Shown here: positions 63,953-64,000 of the stretch, one piece after another | Layout: each line of letters starts with the position of its first letter | How positions within the stretch are numbered: position 1 is the first letter of the stretch | Source: an uncultured Eggerthellaceae bacterium | GTDB lineage: Bacteria; Actinomycetota; Coriobacteriia; Coriobacteriales; Eggerthellaceae | DNA: 64,000 bases | Direction: 5' to 3' | Assembly (NCBI GenBank): GCA_947566075.1 | Contig: CANOIM010000005.1 | Location: 120,630-184,629 of the forward strand | Translations under genes and position numbers: made by a program | Notes under the pieces: model-generated | Databases searched by the model: none | The model's input: the letters and a program-made list of their open reading frames with translations, nothing else | What the model was told of the DNA's origin: nothing

Positions 63953-64000
63953 TGGTAGCTCCGACCGGATTCGAACCGGCGACCTCCGCCTTGAGAGGGC
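63953..64000 (-). tRNA. tRNA-Glu (anticodon CUC), 5' part outside the window
   Basis: The 3' 48 bases of a minus-strand tRNA with encoded CCA (63953-63955). The T-arm GCCGG-TTCGAAT-CCGGT and the anticodon loop CTCTCAA, flanked by GCC/GGC, give anticodon CTC, reading GAG. A short variable loop rules out Leu and Ser. The D-arm and acceptor 5' strand lie beyond the window. Confidence 0.9.

Noticed and set aside
1..64000. CRISPR array, prophage, insertion sequence or integrative element
   Set aside because: No regular short repeats with spacers, no transposase, integrase or phage structural gene, and no direct-repeat attachment sites at either tRNA were seen.

Overview
The window is GC-rich, densely coded chromosomal DNA from an anaerobic, probably gut-associated bacterium, most likely a coriobacterium of the Eggerthellaceae type. 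That placement is an inference from gene content, not from a marker-gene search. It rests on two membrane-anchored LuxR regulators, two cytoplasmic molybdopterin enzymes with ferredoxin-type partners, a minimal two-gene SufC-SufB system, and a FabK-type fatty acid operon. I see no transposase, phage gene or CRISPR array.

Layout. 1-3029: a truncated membrane LuxR regulator, a Cys-rich small protein, a small membrane protein and a CcdA/TlpA thiol-redox pair. 3116-10301: a candidate phenolic-compound module with a three-gene minus-strand operon (pyrogallol transhydroxylase-like alpha and beta subunits plus a VOC-fold protein) opposite a membrane LuxR regulator and an MFS transporter. 10458-14960: a MerR regulator, a TPM-like/PspA envelope-stress pair, a membrane protein and 5-formyltetrahydrofolate cyclo-ligase. 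14990-18111: pntAB transhydrogenase. 18341-21520: thioesterase, flippase-like membrane protein, lipoprotein and methyltransferase.

21517-34449 is almost entirely transport: a BioB-like radical SAM enzyme and a DUF4418-like membrane protein, an FtsX/MacB-type ABC pair, a nitrate/sulfonate-type importer with two long permeases, and a five-gene nickel/peptide-type importer with a His-rich ATPase. A second molybdopterin enzyme with a small ferredoxin subunit (34683-37488) diverges from the last importer.

38131-39846 is the SufC-SufB pair. 39996-48269 is a fatty acid synthesis operon, fabH-acpP-fabK-fabD-fabG-fabF-fabZ, ending in one long acetyl-CoA carboxylase gene. That gene fuses a biotin-carboxylase N-terminal-like domain to AccD and AccA, with no accB or complete accC nearby. 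Then come a YkgJ-type protein, a strongly folded non-coding segment, tRNA-Glu(UUC), two glycosyltransferases, infC-rpmI-rplT with an attenuator-like leader and a probable AUA start for infC, two membrane proteins of unknown role, an M16C peptidase, an amino-acid-type binding lipoprotein, comF, a processive glycosyltransferase, a hybrid histidine kinase and the 3' part of tRNA-Glu(CUC).

The strongest leads are the acetyl-CoA carboxylase fusion, the transhydroxylase-like module, the radical SAM/DUF4418/double-permease region, the three-way-junction RNA-like element at 48655-48766, and a 41-bp perfect inverted repeat that fills the gap between two convergent genes. No alignments, database searches or folding programs were run. 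Family names come from motif recognition and remembered family features.
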